A stretch of DNA of 64,000 nt from Marsupella aquatica (lineage: Eukaryota > Marchantiophyta), in contig OZ316891.1 in assembly GCA_973895155.1 (NCBI GenBank), positions 7,068,001 through 7,132,000 of the forward strand. Direction: 5' to 3'. Positions within the stretch are counted from its first letter, which is position 1. Each line of letters begins with the position of its first letter. This document shows positions 49,126 through 64,000 of the stretch, in pieces. The notes under the pieces were generated by a model. The model searched no databases. It was not told the DNA's origin and saw nothing but the letters and a program-made list of their open reading frames with translations. Made by a program: the position numbers and the translations under genes.

Positions 49126-50258
49126 CGACTATGCGAAAAATAGCAAAACTAAATTAATTCTAACTTTCAAACCACAAGTTGGTTTGAGCTGAAACTTTCA
49201 GAGATGATTCTACTACGTAATTAGTACCTCTTGAAAAAGTATTAGACTTTTATGACCACTTTAGCTATTTAACTAAAATAGCAAAGATCGGCTGATTGTG
49301 ACAATTGTATACAGAGCTCATTCTTGTTGAAGAAGTGTTTTGGAGTCCGGTTCTTGAATCTTCTAGTCTGCATTGCTTCTCCAATGATGTCCAGTCTTCT
49401 TTCTTGGTAGCATGTAAAGAGCAAGGATTTATATTGTCGATCCTTGTCCAATAGAGGCAATAGCCTCTGATGAAGCATAACATTAGGTAAAATGTTCAGT
49501 TGATCTAAATTGCTACAAAAGGTAACTAGATTGCACCTTTGAGTTATAAAAAGTTTAAAATTTATAAAATTTTCATCATTTCTAACTAATGTACAACATT
49601 ACAATAATCAAGTACTCCAATAATAAATACAGTACTAGAGTGTACTCACTATTCCAATACACTACTTGAATACAAAAATACAGTACTAGAATGTACTTAA
49701 AGTTCTGATTGGCTTAAGAATATTTTGGGTATTCCAGTACTATATTTAACCACAACTGCCCTTCAAAAAGCTACGAGTTACCCATAGTTACCATTAAAAA
49801 AAAAAATTTCCTGAATTGTGGAGCAAAGTGGCATGCTAGAGGAAAACATTGATTGAAATGTGAAAAAAGGGGGAGACCTTGGACACTTCCCTTTATATAG
49901 GGCAAGTTGTGGTTTAAACCACAAATACTAGTACAAGAGGCTGCGGGTTACCCGAAGTCCTCACAAATTTCTCGAGAGTGTGAGCCCATCATCGAAAAGC
50001 GCAGCTGCGCCTCTCCTGAACCATTCGATTTTCACTATAACTGTGCCTCTCCTATGTAGTCCGATCCGATCTATGGCTCAAAATATAGATCCTCAATGAG
50101 ATCTACATCTCACAAAAAAATGAGTCAAAAATATCTAATATTTTGTGAGAAATTGTGGAAAAACAAACGGTGCAATATGATTGGTTAAATTTAAATGTCG
50201 AATATTGGGGGGAAAAGAATATCTGAGCCGTGTGTCCTTATCATCTCCATGAATCTCA
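49126..50258. other. AT-rich spacer; no gene seen
   Basis: 49605-49745 holds several 'agtactccaat', 'cactattccaatac' and 'acagtactaga' words like those at both flanks of the copia insertion. A short palindrome 'gtggtttaaaccac' is at 49910. No supported ORF. Confidence 0.5.
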
Positions 50259-50567
50259 TCCGTCCACTTTAATGGGCGATCTATGGCTCAAATGAAAGAT
50301 CTCAATGATATGTAGGGATGGGTTTTTTCCGTTTTAAAAATGGTTGAATACTTTTCAAATGAGAAATAAAACAAATCCAAGCCTTCTTGGCCGTCGATTT
50401 GGTCGCTGCTGAAATCTATACCATCCATTGTATTTTTCTAATAAAAATCTTGTCCGTCCATATTAAAAGGCGATTTACAGCACAAATGAAAGATCTCGTG
50501 GAGATCTACGGCCTGGTGTTTTCCATTTCAAAAACGAGTACATACTTTTCAAAATAAAAATAAATGA
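50259..50567. repeat. Diverged direct repeat, about 115 bp x2
   Basis: Copies at 50259-50372 and 50452-50567 share 'tccgtccaYWttaa', 'ggcgatYta', 'caaatgaaagatctc', 'tttccRtttYaaaaa' and 'atacttttcaaa' in order. A third partial version lies near 50070-50110. Confidence 0.75.
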
Positions 50568-50773
50568 GTTTTAGTGTTTCCTCCTCTCCCTCCTGCCGGA
50601 TACGTTTTTTTCAGTAAACTTTCATGTCCCTTTCTCTAGAGTCCCAGAACTTATTTCATGTCCCTTTATGGCCGTAGAGTCCCAAAACTTTTTAAGTACC
50701 AGGAGTTGGGGTTTACTCCAAAGTTCTACCAGGCTTTTCACTTCTCCCCTCACTAGGGTGTTAGCCTTCAGGG

Positions 50774-51260
50774 CTCCTTTGGAGATTCCTCTTTTTGCCC
50801 TTGCATTTTAGTTGGCTTTTGGTTGGTCCCCTTGGCTTGCTTCTTAGTTGGCTCCTTTGTAGATTCCTTTTGTTGCCCTTGCATTTTAGTTGGCTTTGGT
50901 TGGTCCCCTTGGCTTGCTTCTTAGTTGGCTCCTTTGTAGATTCCTTTTGTTGCCCTTGCATTTTAGTTGGCTTTTGGTTGGTCCCCTTGGCTTGTCGATT
51001 GGTTTTTTACGTATGAATGGTGGGAATATAGTCTTTATATATTTGGAGTAGGATTACGAAAATGCTTCTTAATAATTGGTTCTTATTTTGAATATTTTGT
51101 AAATAGTAATATGAAAATTATATGAAAAAAATTAGTAAATTTATACGGAGGAGGCAAAAATTTATATACTTTAGATTCAAGATGGAATTTCTTAGTTGGC
51201 TCCTTTGTAGATTCCTTTTGTTGCCCTTGCATTTTAGTTGGCTTTTGGTTGGTCCCCTTG
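50774..51260. repeat. 77-78 bp tandem repeat, interrupted
   Basis: Units beginning 'ctcctttgKagattcc' start at 50774, 50852 and 50929; a further partial copy is at 51191-51260. Between the third and fourth copies (50995-51190) lies about 196 bp of AT-rich sequence unrelated to the unit. The ORFs rich in Lys/Gln or Leu/Val here are the repeat read in different frames. Confidence 0.93.
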
Positions 51261-51370
51261 ATATGTTTTTCTTGGGGCCCTTTCAGTCTTTTCCTTCCCT
51301 TCTTCCCTTCGTTAGGTTGCTTTGCCTTTGGGATCATCTATCCACTTTAGGGGCATCCATCCAAGTTCAG

Positions 51371-51647
51371 CGTTTTTTGCCCTTTGGGCACCGTGATATA
51401 TAAAAGTTGCGGTTTAAGGCAAATTGCATTTTTTGCCCTTTGGGCACCGTGATATATAAAAGTTGCGATTTAAGGCAAATTGCCCTTTGGGCACCGTGAT
51501 ATATAAAAGTCGCAGTTTAAGGCAAATTGCGTTTTTTACCCTTTGGGCACCGTGATATATAAAAGTTGCGGTTCAAGGCAAATTGCATTTTTTGCCCTTT
51601 CGGCACCGTGATATATAAAAGTTGCGGTATAAGGCAAATTTCTTTTT
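51371..51647. repeat. 56-bp tandem repeat with TATA-like core, five copies
   Basis: The word 'ccctttgggcaccgtgatat' followed by 'ataaaagt' occurs with starts near 51379, 51435, 51482, 51538 and 51594 (spacing 56, 47, 56, 56; the third copy lacks nine bases; the fifth has one base change). Each unit contains 'gatatataaaagt', a good match to a TATA box on the plus strand. It lies about 0.5-0.75 kb upstream of the PHYLLO ATG. Confidence 0.95.
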
Positions 51648-52133
51648 TGAGTGTGTTACTCGAATACCCGGAATATAGATCGCTTGCTGATTGAAGCATT
51701 GCGTTTCTCCCTGGGGATAAGAGCCCCTGTCGACGAACCAAATGCCATTGGAATCCACCAAATGCCATTGCAATCCGAGATGCAGCACTGAGCTCGAGCT
51801 CGATCGTGGAGCCGATGGCGATGGCGATAAGAAGGGCGCTGCCGACGAACCAATCGGCATAATTGCAGTCCTCCCAACGGCATTGCAATCCCAGACGCAG
51901 CAGCATTGAGCTCGAGCCGAGCTGATGCGAGTGCAGCAGCAGCAGCAGCAGCAGCTCCACTCTCGGCACGAGCTCAATGCCGACCTGACCTGCTGCAAAA
52001 AGCGAGCGGGGAGCTTTACCGAACCAGCGACGGGTGCTCGCCGAGGACCACCGAACACTTTGCATCAAACATTGCCTTCAAGTCGACTCGGAGGCTCTGG
52101 AGCAGGAGTGAGTGAGTTCGCTCTGACTGTCCC
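51648..52133 (+). other. Probable PHYLLO 5' leader/proximal promoter
   Basis: GC-richer segment before the PHYLLO ATG, with a short internal duplication ('aaatgccattg-aatcc' at 51740 and 51759), repeated 'gagctcgagc' words and a (CAG)n run at 51935-51953. No coding role is proposed. Confidence 0.45.

Positions 52134-64000
<11,867 letters not shown>

Noticed and set aside
48798-49157. Cys/Arg-rich ORFs around the gacgctt cluster
   Set aside because: Overlapping ORFs in several frames on both strands arise from the palindromic repeat itself.
50761-51403. Lys/Gln-rich and Leu-rich ORFs on both strands
   Set aside because: They consist of the 77-78 bp tandem repeat.
51371-51647. CRISPR-like array
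   Set aside because: Units are head-to-tail with hardly any spacer, in a plant genome, with no associated genes.
51517-52068. 183- and 161-codon minus-strand ORFs before PHYLLO
   Set aside because: They run through the 56-bp repeats and the CAG run, in overlapping frames, with no conserved motif.

Overview
The window is nuclear DNA of a land plant. Genes are split by many short GT-AG introns, plastid pathway genes carry targeting leaders, and a Ty1/copia element and many short tandem repeats fill the spaces. Two features point to a non-seed plant with compact introns, perhaps a bryophyte or lycophyte: the vitamin K1 gene keeps a complete isochorismate synthase module, and intron lengths are modest. 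I cannot name the species. No tRNA, rRNA or CRISPR array was seen.

Layout: (1) 1-8187, plus strand: organellar-type valyl-tRNA synthetase, 26 exons, 5' end outside the window. (2) 8188-15781: repeat-rich spacer with a 142-bp triplication, CT microsatellite, a degenerate duplicated block and a MITE-like element. (3) 15782-18332, minus strand: four-exon gene resembling COR27/COR28. (4) 18333-24968: repeat-rich spacer with minisatellite, telomere-like motifs and a 20-G run. (5) 24969-28082, minus strand: three-exon alpha/beta hydrolase of the monoacylglycerol lipase group. (6) 30197-34652, plus strand: 11-exon RFC3-like clamp-loader protein with an altered Walker B motif. (7) 34653-39057: repeats and one weak ORF. 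(8) 39058-47528: copia retrotransposon with 344-bp LTRs and a 5-bp target duplication; its gag and pol are broken, and about 2.8 kb of foreign sequence with a broken 'plant transposon protein'-like ORF sits between them. (9) 47529-52133: palindromic, tandem and TATA-containing repeats. (10) 52134-64000, plus strand: PHYLLO, a fused menF-menD-menC gene with 27 exons in view, running off the window.

Splice chains were assembled by hand from GT/AG sites and reading phase. For the four genes with both ends, or a stop, in view, exon lengths sum to whole codons: 926 aa for the visible ValRS, 603 for the COR27-like gene, 321 for the hydrolase and 490 for the RFC3-like protein. In PHYLLO the 26 complete exons also sum to whole codons. 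The genes are not an operon. ValRS and PHYLLO act in plastids, and the COR27-like protein is expected in the nucleus. Family assignments come from remembered motifs, not database searches.
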